The notes: a model not told the origin generated them from the sequence alone. 42,701 bases of DNA from Gammaproteobacteria bacterium (GCA_028819495.1 JAPPLI010000013.1:1-42701); one strand, 5' to 3'; counted from the stretch's first letter, positions 33,623 to 42,542 are shown. Made by a program: numbers and translations.

Positions 33623-36035
33623 TATACAGCGCGTCGATATCGCCGGCGGCGCGTGATGTCGTTTCCTTGATCGCGACAGTCAACGCATCGAAATCGTCTG
33701 TTCCGCAGGCGCGTGCAATGACTGTCCTGGCCACCGGGCAGGTATTATGATCCACGCTGTCATCCTCTGCCAACAGCCGCAGGATAGCCCGCAGGTTGCG
33801 CCACGTGCGCGCAGTCTCGGCCAGTCTCTCAGCGGCATCATCGGGAATTAATTCATGTTCACCGGCAGACTGAAACACCGACACCGTGTCCGAGGCTATC
33901 ATATCCGGGACCGCGCCGGCATGGGTCACTTGCAGGAACCGGGCGGCGCGCGCAACGTCATGGAGACCACCCCGCACGTCCTCGAACGACCCCAGGCCAG
34001 GTTCGCCTGCACCCTCTCCCCGCACAGTTTCATGCAATTCGGAAATCAAGGCATCACGCGCAACGCCATTGGTAAGGATTTCATGGCGAGTCTCCTCAAA
34101 CCGTTTTCCAAGCCCGGCGTCACCGGACGTAAAGACACAGCGCGACCGCATCAGGTCGCGGAGTTCACCGGTTGAGCCGGCACTGTGATGGCAATCGGCG
34201 AAATCAGCCAGGGAACGGACAGTTCTCCCGGTCTGCCCAGGCTGGATCGGCAACAACAACAGGTTGTCCCGTGACATTGCGCGCAGCGCTTCGAGAAAAC
34301 GCTCGCACAAGGCACCGTAATAATCGGGGGAGCCGCCGTCGTACAGAAACATGATGTCAGGCTCAACACCTACCGTTGCTTCACCACAGGCAAGATCTCC
34401 CAGGATCACTGCCGCCACTCCACCTTCAGCCCGTCGCTGGGTGAAATCCTCTACGACCGCCGCCAGCACCCCGGCGATGGAAGCTTCGGCAATGTTGGAC
34501 AGGGCCGTCCCCGCCTCCATCGGCGACAGGTTGCCGCGCAACGTATGCACGACAACCTGAAAGACCTTGTCGTTCGACCAGTTACGCAGTATCTCCACCG
34601 CATCATTCGCATCCTGGACAGGTGTATCGAATACCTGCTCCTTCATTTCGGGCGCGCAGAATTCGAGCGTCCAATACACGCGTGTCAGGCCGCGCCGGGC
34701 GATCAGTTCAAATTCCGGATTTGGGCCGAAACCGTCAGGCAGGTCAAGATCGGTAAATTCCCTGTCCTGGAGGCTGTCAAGCAATTCCGGGGAGCGATTA
34801 ATCCAAGCGGAAAGGCGAGGCGAAGCGCCCATGATCTCGGCGACTGCCTCGTATGCGTCAGGACGCGCTTTGAACGCCGGGCTGTCGTAAACACTCCAGT
34901 CCTTGATCTGTGGATAGAAATGTGCGCGCCAACGATCAACCAGCGGATCCATCGTTTTGAACCAGAGGCGGGGGACAACGGCCAGGCTGCCCATCGTGAC
35001 GTAAGGCGCTGGAAGTTGCGGCGACTCGTCTTCACCCCAATGCTGCAATAGCGGGTAGGAACGGGTTGCGGCAGCGTGGTGGTCGGCATGACGCTGCGCG
35101 TTGTAATAGAGCCAGTTGAAAAACCTGTAGTCGCTGCTCCAGGAATGTTTCGGTTGGGGTCGTTCGAAGCGTCCGTTGGGCAGACGGATGCGCTGCAACC
35201 CGTAGTGTTGAACATAGTTTATGCTCTTCATCGAGAGGACCGCGCTGGAGCTGATTGCCGGGAAGATCAGGAGTCCCCAGATACCGCCTATCCAGTATCC
35301 CAACGCATACCAGGCGGCGACCAGGAGAGTGTAACGCCAGAACGGATTGGTGTAATGCCAGATCGGCAGTTGGCGGCGCGCCAGCCGGTCACGCTCGAAC
35401 CGCCAGGCTACAATGATATTGTTCGCCACGTCCCGGGGGAAATACTCCCAGAAACTCTGGCCTTTTGGCGCTGATCCAAGATCCGCAGGCGTGCCTACCT
35501 GAGGGTGGTGAACATAGACATGCTCCGTGGCATAGTGGGGGTAGGTCACGGAAGCCAGCAGGAATTCACCGAACCTGCGCTCCCATACGGAGCGCCGATG
35601 GACAAATTCGTGGCCGACTATGAATACCATCTGGGATACAATCGCCAGCCCCATCACCACAATCACGGATTCCCAGACAGCCAAATGGCCGGAGACCAGG
35701 ACCTGCCAGAGTACGAACACGAGCACCACCGGATAGAGCAGCGCCCAAATCCAGAGGGCCAGGTTATAACAATACAACTGGCTTTCAGATGTCTTCCATG
35801 GATCCATGTTGCGCTTGTCCGTACCGAACCTGAGGTCGAGAAAATTCTCAAGGGAGATAAACAGGAACGGGCCGAGGAGCCACCAGCCCCCGTAAAGCGC
35901 TGCGCAGATTGCCAGCGGGAAAATCAACAAGAGCAGGAAGTGCGGAAACGCTTTCAGGACCGACGGCTCGATAAACTCCTGTTCGGCGATGGTTTCGGCG
36001 CCCGTACCGCCAGGATTCGCGCTGTGCTCTGCCAT
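33612..36035 (-). CDS. AlkB-type membrane hydroxylase fused to decayed GlnE-like domain
   Basis: A protein of 807 residues. Residues about 25-380 are an alkane-monooxygenase-type membrane domain with HEFVH (142-146), EHVYVHH (171-177), HYG (277-279) and RHADHH (315-320), the di-iron ligands of AlkB. Residues about 450-800 align with the adenylyl-removing half of GlnE: LGDLACG...PDIMFLYD (545-566) stands for GMGKLGG...DLDLIFLYD, and GGLHDVARAARFLQVTHA matches GlnE's GGLxDIEFL block. The catalytic DxD is E-P-D and the LRPSG block is lost, so the nucleotidyltransferase is probably inactive. GGGAGG precedes the ATG. First gene of the YcaO operon. Confidence 0.82.
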   Translation of the reverse strand: MAEHSANPGGTGAETIAEQEFIEPSVLKAFPHFLLLLIFPLAICAALYGGWWLLGPFLFISLENFLDLRFGTDKRNMDPWKTSESQLYCYNLALWIWALLYPVVLVFVLWQVLVSGHLAVWESVIVVMGLAIVSQMVFIVGHEFVHRRSVWERRFGEFLLASVTYPHYATEHVYVHHPQVGTPADLGSAPKGQSFWEYFPRDVANNIIVAWRFERDRLARRQLPIWHYTNPFWRYTLLVAAWYALGYWIGGIWGLLIFPAISSSAVLSMKSINYVQHYGLQRIRLPNGRFERPQPKHSWSSDYRFFNWLYYNAQRHADHHAAATRSYPLLQHWGEDESPQLPAPYVTMGSLAVVPRLWFKTMDPLVDRWRAHFYPQIKDWSVYDSPAFKARPDAYEAVAEIMGASPRLSAWINRSPELLDSLQDREFTDLDLPDGFGPNPEFELIARRGLTRVYWTLEFCAPEMKEQVFDTPVQDANDAVEILRNWSNDKVFQVVVHTLRGNLSPMEAGTALSNIAEASIAGVLAAVVEDFTQRRAEGGVAAVILGDLACGEATVGVEPDIMFLYDGGSPDYYGALCERFLEALRAMSRDNLLLLPIQPGQTGRTVRSLADFADCHHSAGSTGELRDLMRSRCVFTSGDAGLGKRFEETRHEILTNGVARDALISELHETVRGEGAGEPGLGSFEDVRGGLHDVARAARFLQVTHAGAVPDMIASDTVSVFQSAGEHELIPDDAAERLAETARTWRNLRAILRLLAEDDSVDHNTCPVARTVIARACGTDDFDALTVAIKETTSRAAGDIDALYNAK

Positions 36036-36069
36036 TTCAACCTCCCGTAATTCTCAGCGTCCGGTGCTC

Positions 36070-36099
36070 ATTATACTATGCCTGAAATTCCGGGGTCAG
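36070..36099 (-). promoter_or_regulatory. Promoter of the AlkB-YcaO operon, overlapping a REP-like element
   Basis: On the minus strand a perfect TATAAT (36075-36070) lies 34 bases before the AlkB-GlnE start codon. At 18-nt spacing the -35 position reads CTGACC (36099-36094), four matches to TTGACA. These bases belong to the left arm of the 66-bp repeat. The predicted start is about 36063. It gives the YcaO operon a promoter separate from the RND pump genes. Confidence 0.6.
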
Positions 36100-36157
36100 A
36101 GTAAAATCATTACCATCGTGGCATAAGGCTGGATCGGGGAGATTTTACTCTGACCCC
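36092..36157. repeat. 66-bp REP-like palindromic element, copy 2
   Basis: Arms GGGGTCAGAGTAAAATC (36092-36108) and its exact complement (36141-36157) enclose 32 nt starting ATTACCATCGTGGC. It has the same length, arms and interior as the element at 4163-4228 but in the opposite orientation. The right arm overlaps the 3' end of the RND gene. Read on the minus strand, GTGGGGTCAGAGTAA encodes Val-Gly-Ser-Glu-stop, so the element provides the last codons and the stop. Confidence 0.85.
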
Positions 36158-39100
36158 ACCTGTCCCTGGCCTGCGCCCCTCGAACTGTAAGCCATAAACG
36201 TCCGGTACAACAACGGGATGACGAACAGCGTCAGCAGTGTGGAGAACACCAGTCCATACACAATCGCGGTTGCCACGGGCCCCCAGATCAGCGATTCGCC
36301 GGCGAGTCCTGTTGCCAGCGAGAGCAGCCCCGCCACCGTGGTCGCAGAAGTTATGATGACCGGAACAACCCGCCTCCTGGCGGCATAGACCGTGGCGTGC
36401 AGCAGGCTCATGCCGCTCTCAAGGCGCAGGTTCGCCGCAGATATCAGGACAATGGCTGCATTGACTGAAATCCCGGTGAGCGCCACCACGCCGTACAGGG
36501 TAAACAGGCTGAGTGGATTCCCGGTCACCAGCAGACCCAGGGTAACGCCGGTGAATGTCAGCGGCACCGTGGCAAGCACCATGAACGGCTGGAAGTAACT
36601 GCGGAACTGTGTCCCCAGGATAATATAGATAATACCCAGACCAAGCAGCAGCAACAGCCAGATCGCGTCCAGGCTTTCATCGATATCGTCGAGTTCGCCG
36701 GTCTGGTCAAGGGACAGTTCGGGATACCTGGCCTGCAGGGTGCGCCATTTTTCGGTGATGAGATTATTGGCCTGCACGGTATTGATTTGATCCTTGTCGA
36801 TATCGGCTTCCAGTGTAATGGCCCGGCGGAAGTTGTAGTGCCGTATGTTCTGCCGCCCGATCCCCGGGGTGCTGATCACCAGTTCGCCCAGGGCGATGGA
36901 GCGGCCGTCGGGCAGGGAGATTGTCTGGCGCATCAGGTTGTCCGTATTGATATGCCAGTCCTTTTTTGCCAGGACCCGGACCTTGACTTCTTCACCTTCA
37001 TCCTGGAAGTCCGTCACCAGTTCACCGTCCACGTAAGCCTGCAACGCCCGTCCTATGACGGCGGGATTCAACCCGGTCCTCTGTATCGCCTCTCCGTCCA
37101 GGCGCAGCACCAGTTCCGGGTTGCCGGGACGATAATCCACGGTGATGTTCCTGTATACCTGCTGCTCTTCAAGAAAATCACGCAAGTCATTGGTTGCCTG
37201 CAACATGGTGGAATAGTCGCTGCCAAGCACCTTGGCGCTGACGGCCTTGCGCGCCGGAGGACCTCCCTTTATTTCCAGGATGGAGACTTCTATGGGCCCC
37301 GGCATGTTCCTGACGCGCCGGAAGACTGCATCGGCGATTTCCGAAACATGACGGCCGTCACCGGCTTGCGGGTTCAGGCTGAACATGACCTGGCCCACGG
37401 TGTCACCGAATAACGGCGCGGTGTCGGTAAACTGCTGCCCGGCAAAACTGACGGAGGCGCGCAGTTCGCCCGGAAGCAATTCCTCCAGGGCCTGCTCCTC
37501 TGCCGCTACCAGGGCGCGGCTCGTGTCTTCCAGTGAGGTACCCTGGGGCATCTCAAGGTTTACGTAAAATATGCGTTCGGCATCGGACTCGAAGAAATTG
37601 AAGCGGATCAGGCCGCTGGCTACCGTGCCCGCCGCCAGGGAAAGGGTCAGCAATATGCAAGCCAGGGTTATAACCGGGTGGCGCAGGGACCTGAGCAGCG
37701 CCTGGGTATAGCGCAGACGCAGCCAGTAACTGATCGCTTCCCTCTTCCTGCTTATGGAGCCGCGTTTCCTGAAGTTGACTTTAAACGCCAGCACGTGGGC
37801 CGGCAGAATCCAGTAGGCCTCGAACAGGCTGACGAGCAGGGCAATAGTCACCACCAGCGGGATAACCTTCATGAATTCTCCCAGGATGCCCGGCAGCAGC
37901 ACCAGCGGCAGAAAGGCGGCAATAGTGGTCATCACCGAGGTGGTAACGGGGGCGAATACTTCCCTGAACGAATCGATGATGGCAGCCATGGCCTCCGCGC
38001 CCCGCTGCAGGCGATAGTAAACGGCCTCGACGACGACTACGGCGTCGTCGACGATCATGCCCAGGACAATCACGACGGCAAGCAGCACGGTATTGTTCAG
38101 GGTAAAACCACTGGCATTGAGTACCAGAAAAGTACCTGAAAGCGTGAACGGAATACCGATGGTGGTCAGAAAGGAGATCCGTGTTCCCAGGAACAACCAG
38201 GTAACCAGCAGGACCAGGAACAGGCCGATGAGGGCGTTGGTCTGCATTATGGTAAGGGCTTCGCGGGTACTTACGGTCTGGTCGTCCGCCAGGATAAGCT
38301 CTACGCCGGTTGCGTCCTTGAAACGGTTACGGTTGTCGAGGTATTCGTTCAGGATATCCACCAGTTCCAGTACGTTGGCGTCCGGGTTCTTGGTGACCGT
38401 CAGGAGCATGGCGGGTTTGCCTTCGTACGTAACAATCTCTGCCGCTTCTTCCCGGGTGCGGGTTAATTCCGCGATGGTACCCAGGGGCACCACCCCGGAA
38501 GCGGTGACGATGGGGAAATCCCTCAGGGTTGAAGGATCGGGACTGGTGCCCTGCAGGCGCACCACCCACTTGCCGTCTGAAGTCTCCAGGTCGCCGGCGG
38601 AAATGTCCCGGAAATAACTGCGGATAGTCTCGGAAATATCCGCAGGGGTCAGGCCCAGCCCCTCGAGGCGGTCGGGAAAAAAAGCCACCTGCAACTCCGG
38701 GTCGGTAATGCCGACATCAGCCACCCGGTCCACGCCCTTGATCCGTTCCAGGTCTTTTTTTACGAAACGGGTCTGGCGCCTGAGATTTTCATCATCTCCC
38801 GCGCTGGTCACCACTACCATGGCGCTTGGGAACGCATTGGAGGTGCTCACTTCGTAGACAACCGGGTCTTCCACGTCTTCTGGTAACTCATCGGTCCAGG
38901 TATTCTGCACTTCACGCCGCAGGTCGATCATGCGCTTGTCAAATACTTCCTGGTCTATCTGGTTGAAGCGCACCAGGATAATGGAAACATTATCCCGGCT
39001 GGTGCTGTTAACGAACTTGATATCCCTGACACTGCGCCGCAAGGCATCTTCAATGGGTTCGGTCACGCGTTTTTCCACGTCGACGGCGGCGGCGCCGGGA

Positions 39101-39252
39101 AAAACGGTGAAGATGTTGACCCAGTTGAAGTTGAGCTCCGGATCCTTGGCCCTGGGCATTTCCAGGTAGGCAAGTATCCCGAGCATGATAACCAGGCCGA
39201 ATGTCAGGTTCGCCAGTACGTGGTTGGATAAGAACCGCCGGATGAAATTCAT
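36145..39252 (-). CDS. RND efflux pump inner-membrane subunit (HAE1 type)
   Basis: A protein of 1035 residues, full length for AcrB/MexF-like pumps. It starts MNFIRRFLSNHVLANL with TM1. The porter region has VFPGAAAVDVEKRVTEPIE. TM4 carries the proton-relay Asp pair in VLGMIVDDAVVVVEAVY. The second half opens at ITLACILLTLSLAAGT and ends with a helix bundle. It exports amphiphilic compounds using the proton gradient with the adaptor encoded upstream. No outer-membrane factor gene is nearby. The last residues (GSE) and stop codon come from the REP-like element. Whether it serves the RiPP product or general efflux is unknown. Confidence 0.93.
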   Translation of the reverse strand: MNFIRRFLSNHVLANLTFGLVIMLGILAYLEMPRAKDPELNFNWVNIFTVFPGAAAVDVEKRVTEPIEDALRRSVRDIKFVNSTSRDNVSIILVRFNQIDQEVFDKRMIDLRREVQNTWTDELPEDVEDPVVYEVSTSNAFPSAMVVVTSAGDDENLRRQTRFVKKDLERIKGVDRVADVGITDPELQVAFFPDRLEGLGLTPADISETIRSYFRDISAGDLETSDGKWVVRLQGTSPDPSTLRDFPIVTASGVVPLGTIAELTRTREEAAEIVTYEGKPAMLLTVTKNPDANVLELVDILNEYLDNRNRFKDATGVELILADDQTVSTREALTIMQTNALIGLFLVLLVTWLFLGTRISFLTTIGIPFTLSGTFLVLNASGFTLNNTVLLAVVIVLGMIVDDAVVVVEAVYYRLQRGAEAMAAIIDSFREVFAPVTTSVMTTIAAFLPLVLLPGILGEFMKVIPLVVTIALLVSLFEAYWILPAHVLAFKVNFRKRGSISRKREAISYWLRLRYTQALLRSLRHPVITLACILLTLSLAAGTVASGLIRFNFFESDAERIFYVNLEMPQGTSLEDTSRALVAAEEQALEELLPGELRASVSFAGQQFTDTAPLFGDTVGQVMFSLNPQAGDGRHVSEIADAVFRRVRNMPGPIEVSILEIKGGPPARKAVSAKVLGSDYSTMLQATNDLRDFLEEQQVYRNITVDYRPGNPELVLRLDGEAIQRTGLNPAVIGRALQAYVDGELVTDFQDEGEEVKVRVLAKKDWHINTDNLMRQTISLPDGRSIALGELVISTPGIGRQNIRHYNFRRAITLEADIDKDQINTVQANNLITEKWRTLQARYPELSLDQTGELDDIDESLDAIWLLLLLGLGIIYIILGTQFRSYFQPFMVLATVPLTFTGVTLGLLVTGNPLSLFTLYGVVALTGISVNAAIVLISAANLRLESGMSLLHATVYAARRRVVPVIITSATTVAGLLSLATGLAGESLIWGPVATAIVYGLVFSTLLTLFVIPLLYRTFMAYSSRGAGQGQVGSE

Positions 39253-39266
39253 GGTTTCAGGACACC

Positions 39267-39291
39267 GGGGACAGATTTAAAATCTGTCCCC
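39267..39291. repeat. 25-bp perfect palindrome (second REP-like type)
   Basis: GGGGACAGATTT (39267-39278), one base, and its exact complement (39280-39291). It lies between the adaptor stop (39307) and the pump ATG (39252), inside the operon. The sequence differs from the 66-bp family but has the same GGGGxCAGA head, suggesting a related REP type. A transcript hairpin here could change the ratio of the two proteins. Confidence 0.75.
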
Positions 39292-39306
39292 TTCCTTCCC
39301 GGCAGG

Positions 39307-40332
39307 TCAGCGCGGATTATACAAGATGATCGGTTGTCCATTTTCCAGCCTGTAATGACCCTCCGTCACCACGACGGTATCCAACGGCAGGTCCACCGGC
39401 GTAGTCCGGCCCTGCTGTGCGCCGGGTATCACATGAAACCTGGCCGTGCCGGTGTTACTGATAAAGATGCCGAAATCATTGCCGCGCCGTACCAGCAGCT
39501 TGGCGGAGACGTAGGGCTGGCTGTCGCGCCAGATGAGCTTGCCCGCGGCGCCCGGCAGGGCCGGCCCGTTGCTGAACAGCAGTCTCACTTCGCGGTTGCG
39601 GGTCTGTGTATTGACCGCCGGCGTCACCGTGCGTAGCATTACCGCATAGCGGCTTGCCGTATCCTCGAAATAGATTTCTTCCGCCTGTTCGACCGTCTCG
39701 ATGTCAAGGGCCGGGACCTGGGCTGAAATTTCCAGTTGTTCGATATCCATGATTTCCACCAGTCTCGTGCCCATATCGGCGAATTCCCCTACGGCGGCCA
39801 GCCGGGCGGTAACCACGGCCCGGTACGGACTCCTTATGGTGCAACGGGAGACGTTGACTTTTGCATTCTCAAGTTGTGACATGGCGCCACGGCGTTGCGC
39901 GTGCAGGACCGCCAGGTCGGCTTCGCGCTGGTCCAGCAGCTCTTCGGACGCAGTCTGCTGCTGTTCCAGTTTCCTGGTTCGTTCCAGGCGCCGTTCAGCC
40001 AGCCGGATACGGGCCTCCAGCGCCCCGATTTCCGCTTCGACCCGCTGTTCGGCGATGCGGTAATCCGTGCAATCCAGCCTGACCAGCACACTGCCGGCGT
40101 CGATAACCTCGCCTACTTTCACGGAGATCTCATCGATACGCGCCTTGATCTGCGCAGCGACGGACGTGTCATTCAGGCTGACGACGGTCGCCGGCGCGGA
40201 TTTCCAGTTATAGATCGCCAGGTCCTTGATACGCGCGGTTTTCACCGCGACGGTATTTTGCCCGCTCGATACCAGCGGGAAAATGAGAAACAGTAATGTC
40301 AGGAATACCCGGGCGAAAAATTTATTTGCCAT
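39307..40332 (-). CDS. Periplasmic adaptor (membrane fusion protein) of RND pump
   Basis: About 341 residues from the ATG at 40332, chosen because a signal sequence (FFARVFLTLLFLIFPLVSSG) starts at once. An ATG at 40395 would add 21 polar residues. Order: beta strand, lipoyl half (KVGEVIDAGSVLVRLDCTDY), an alpha-hairpin (about 90-160, EARIRLAERRLERTRKLEQQ), lipoyl return (CTIRSPYRAVV) and beta-barrel. It links the inner-membrane pump to an outer-membrane channel. It is the first gene of the two-gene operon, with the pump 54 bases downstream. Confidence 0.9.
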   Translation of the reverse strand: MANKFFARVFLTLLFLIFPLVSSGQNTVAVKTARIKDLAIYNWKSAPATVVSLNDTSVAAQIKARIDEISVKVGEVIDAGSVLVRLDCTDYRIAEQRVEAEIGALEARIRLAERRLERTRKLEQQQTASEELLDQREADLAVLHAQRRGAMSQLENAKVNVSRCTIRSPYRAVVTARLAAVGEFADMGTRLVEIMDIEQLEISAQVPALDIETVEQAEEIYFEDTASRYAVMLRTVTPAVNTQTRNREVRLLFSNGPALPGAAGKLIWRDSQPYVSAKLLVRRGNDFGIFISNTGTARFHVIPGAQQGRTTPVDLPLDTVVVTEGHYRLENGQPIILYNPR

Positions 40333-40433
40333 AACATCTTTTTGACGATGGCCTGATCCGCTACCGGGACTGGTCCTGTTTACGGTGACTTCCATCGATT
40401 TCAGAACGGGCCGGAAAGGTATTACAGCTTGGT

Positions 40434-40463
40434 ATTATAGCAATTCCCTTAAGGCAGTGTCTG
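40434..40463 (-). promoter_or_regulatory. Promoter of the RND efflux operon
   Basis: On the minus strand TATAAT (40439-40434) is perfect. At 18-nt spacing CAGACA (40463-40458) matches four of six -35 bases. The predicted start near 40427 leaves a leader of about 95 nt before the adaptor ATG at 40332. No operator palindrome or regulator gene is obvious. The rest of the 340-bp divergent gap up to hipB shows nothing further apart from the AT-rich tract at 40590-40666. Confidence 0.5.
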
Positions 40464-40589
40464 TAGCGGGATCAGTTTTTCAGCAGTTCCCGCTAAATTC
40501 CGGGGGCAGGGCATCACACGATGAATGAAAAATGGTGTCACAGGGCATGCCCCAGGAAGTATTGATTATGGTCGCAGGGGACGCCAACC

Positions 40590-40666
40590 ATCGAAAAATA
40601 TTAAAAATACTTTATATATTCGAAAAAGTTCGCTAATATATTAAGCATATTTTATATTTTTTAGGG
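40590..40666 (+). promoter_or_regulatory. AT-rich control region of the hipBA pair
   Basis: The 75 bases before hipB are about three-quarters A+T, in sharp contrast to the surroundings. A weak promoter can be drawn as TTCGCT, 17 nt, TTATAT near 40629-40657. AGGG at 40663-40666 is a ribosome site for the ATG at 40674. Known HipB proteins bind their own promoter, but I cannot identify a clear operator repeat here. Confidence 0.4.
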
Positions 40667-40673
40667 TGTGACG

Positions 40674-40958
40674 ATGACATTGACCGAACTGGGTAAACAG
40701 GTCGCCGCGTGGCGCAAGGGAAAGAAAATGACTCAGGCTGAATTCTGCGAGGCGGCGGGGATCTCGACCGTCACCCTGAGCCGGCTGGAAAACGGCGAAC
40801 TGCTGGAACTGGGGTTCAACAAGGTCCAGCGCGTCCTGTCCTGTGTCGGCAAGGAACTCTCGGTGCGCGACGCATCGCCCATGCCGACGCTGGATGAACT
40901 GCTTCAAGACAACAGGGAAGAGTGGGAGGAATCGTTCAGAAGACCAGGCGGTCCCTGA
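40674..40958 (+). CDS. HipB-like XRE-family antitoxin
   Basis: A protein of 94 residues. The helix-turn-helix spans about 8-60: LGKQVAAWRKGKKMTQAEFC, then AAGISTVTLSRLENG. The start at ATG 40674 is preferred over GTG 40668 because AGGG lies seven bases before it and only one base before the GTG. The C-terminal tail (about 70-94) is acidic and may contact HipA. The gene precedes the kinase by 13 bases. It should repress its own operon and neutralise the kinase. Confidence 0.82.
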   Translation: MTLTELGKQVAAWRKGKKMTQAEFCEAAGISTVTLSRLENGELLELGFNKVQRVLSCVGKELSVRDASPMPTLDELLQDNREEWEESFRRPGGP

Positions 40959-40971
40959 TTGAGGCAACCCC

Positions 40972-42411
40972 ATGAGCGCAAAAATAAACAGATTGCTGGT
41001 CAAGGTAAGCGGCGCGCCTGCGGGCCACATCACCACCAGGAGAACAGGCGACGGCGGGACCCGGTACAGCTTCACCTATTTGCCGGATGCAGGTCCGGAG
41101 CAGGCATTGTCGGTGACCATGCCGGTGCGTGACGAGAGTTACGCAACCTGGCAAATGCCGCCGGCGCTGGAAATGAGCCTGCCCGAGGGGGCGTTGAAAG
41201 CACACCTGGAGAACCGCTTCGCCAGGATTGTATCCATGGACCCGATGGGACTGTTGTTCGTCACGGGGAAGGCCAGAATAGGCAACATCACGGCTGAACT
41301 GCCGGCCGACAACAAAGACCCTGAACTTGCTGAACTGGGCAAACTCCTGGCGCAGCACCAGCAACAACAGGATGCCATAGACAGCGACGAAATAACCCGT
41401 GTGTCGGATTCAGAACTGGAGTCCCTGTTCGAGCGCCTGCTGGATCGGTACGCAATCAGTTCCGGTGTGGGTGGCGTGCAGCCGAAAGTCCTCGCCAGGA
41501 CGATGGTCCGGTCATCGGGCAACCCCGACAAGATGGCGCTCAGGACGCCCGGCCATATTGTTAAGACGTCAGACGATGATTTGCCCTTCCTGTGCCTGAA
41601 CGAACATTTGTGTCTCAAGGTAGCAATGCGGTCCGGACTGGACGTACCACGCAGGGTGCTGTCCGATAACGGCGAAGTGCTCATCCTCGAGCGGTTTGAT
41701 ATAAAGCCGGGCGGCCATTATCAGGTGGAAGATGGTTGCGTACTGTTGGGCAAACCCGCGAAAGACAGATATGAAGGCAGCATGGAGAGACTGGTCGGCG
41801 CCCTGCTGACGAGCATCCCTGACGACAGGCGGAGGGCTGCATCATGGTCGCTGTTTACGCAGGTCGTGATCAACACCCTTGTCAGAAATGGCGACGCCCA
41901 TTTGAAGAACTTCGCGATCCTGTACGACAGCCCCGGCAATGCCAGGTTGACCAAGGTGTTTGATATCACCACTACCGCCGCGTATGACCTGTTCGGGAAG
42001 GATTTGCAGGCTATCACGTTGAACGGTACCAGGAACTGGCCGTCACAAAAAGACCTCATACGTTTGGGCAGGGACAGGTGCAAACTGGAAGAGCGGGAGT
42101 GCAGGGAAATCATGGAGAAAGTCATCACGGCGGTCACAGCTATAGGAAAAACCATACCGAATGAGATAGTGAAGTATTCCGGCTCCGAGCACATTCTGGG
42201 CGCCATGCTCCAACAGTGGAACGGCGCTATCAAATCCCTTCGGACCGGCAAGCCGAAAGAAGTGGCCGCAATAAAAACGGAACTCGACGAGACAGAGCAA
42301 GCCCTGCTTGCGTCCTACGGTGACCCCTACCTCAACCAGAAAGACCGCAAGGACAGGCTGCGCAAAACGAGAGAACCGCAACGCACGGTCATGTACGCGC
42401 CACAGAGATAG
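40972..42411 (+). CDS. HipA-like serine/threonine kinase toxin
   Basis: A protein of 479 residues, somewhat longer than E. coli HipA (440). The N-terminal domain ends near 110. The kinase core has the loop SSGVGGVQPKVL (163-174), catalytic Asp308 in NGDAHLKNFA (306-315) with Asn313, and metal-binding Asp331 in KVFDITTT. The loop Ser that autophosphorylates in HipA could be Ser163 or Ser164. Known HipA kinases phosphorylate glutamyl-tRNA synthetase and halt growth. The target here is inferred only by family. The last 40 residues are a charged extension. Confidence 0.85.
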   Translation: MSAKINRLLVKVSGAPAGHITTRRTGDGGTRYSFTYLPDAGPEQALSVTMPVRDESYATWQMPPALEMSLPEGALKAHLENRFARIVSMDPMGLLFVTGKARIGNITAELPADNKDPELAELGKLLAQHQQQQDAIDSDEITRVSDSELESLFERLLDRYAISSGVGGVQPKVLARTMVRSSGNPDKMALRTPGHIVKTSDDDLPFLCLNEHLCLKVAMRSGLDVPRRVLSDNGEVLILERFDIKPGGHYQVEDGCVLLGKPAKDRYEGSMERLVGALLTSIPDDRRRAASWSLFTQVVINTLVRNGDAHLKNFAILYDSPGNARLTKVFDITTTAAYDLFGKDLQAITLNGTRNWPSQKDLIRLGRDRCKLEERECREIMEKVITAVTAIGKTIPNEIVKYSGSEHILGAMLQQWNGAIKSLRTGKPKEVAAIKTELDETEQALLASYGDPYLNQKDRKDRLRKTREPQRTVMYAPQR

Positions 42412-42471
42412 CTTCTGCATCACTGGCGCAGATTTTCAGTTGTAGAATGCCAATACTTATCGGTTAACGTC

Positions 42472-42485
42472 AGCGACAAGTCGCT
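42472..42485 (+). terminator. Possible weak terminator after hipA
   Basis: AGCGAC-AA-GTCGCT at 42472-42485 is a short inverted repeat that can form a five-pair stem with a four-base loop. TATTTAT follows. It is 60 bases past the hipA stop. The stem is short and the U-tract broken, so termination is uncertain. Confidence 0.3.
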
Positions 42486-42542
42486 TATTTATGTGTCCGC
42501 TATAGTTAATACCGATACGCAGCTAACCTACTCTTTTCCAAG

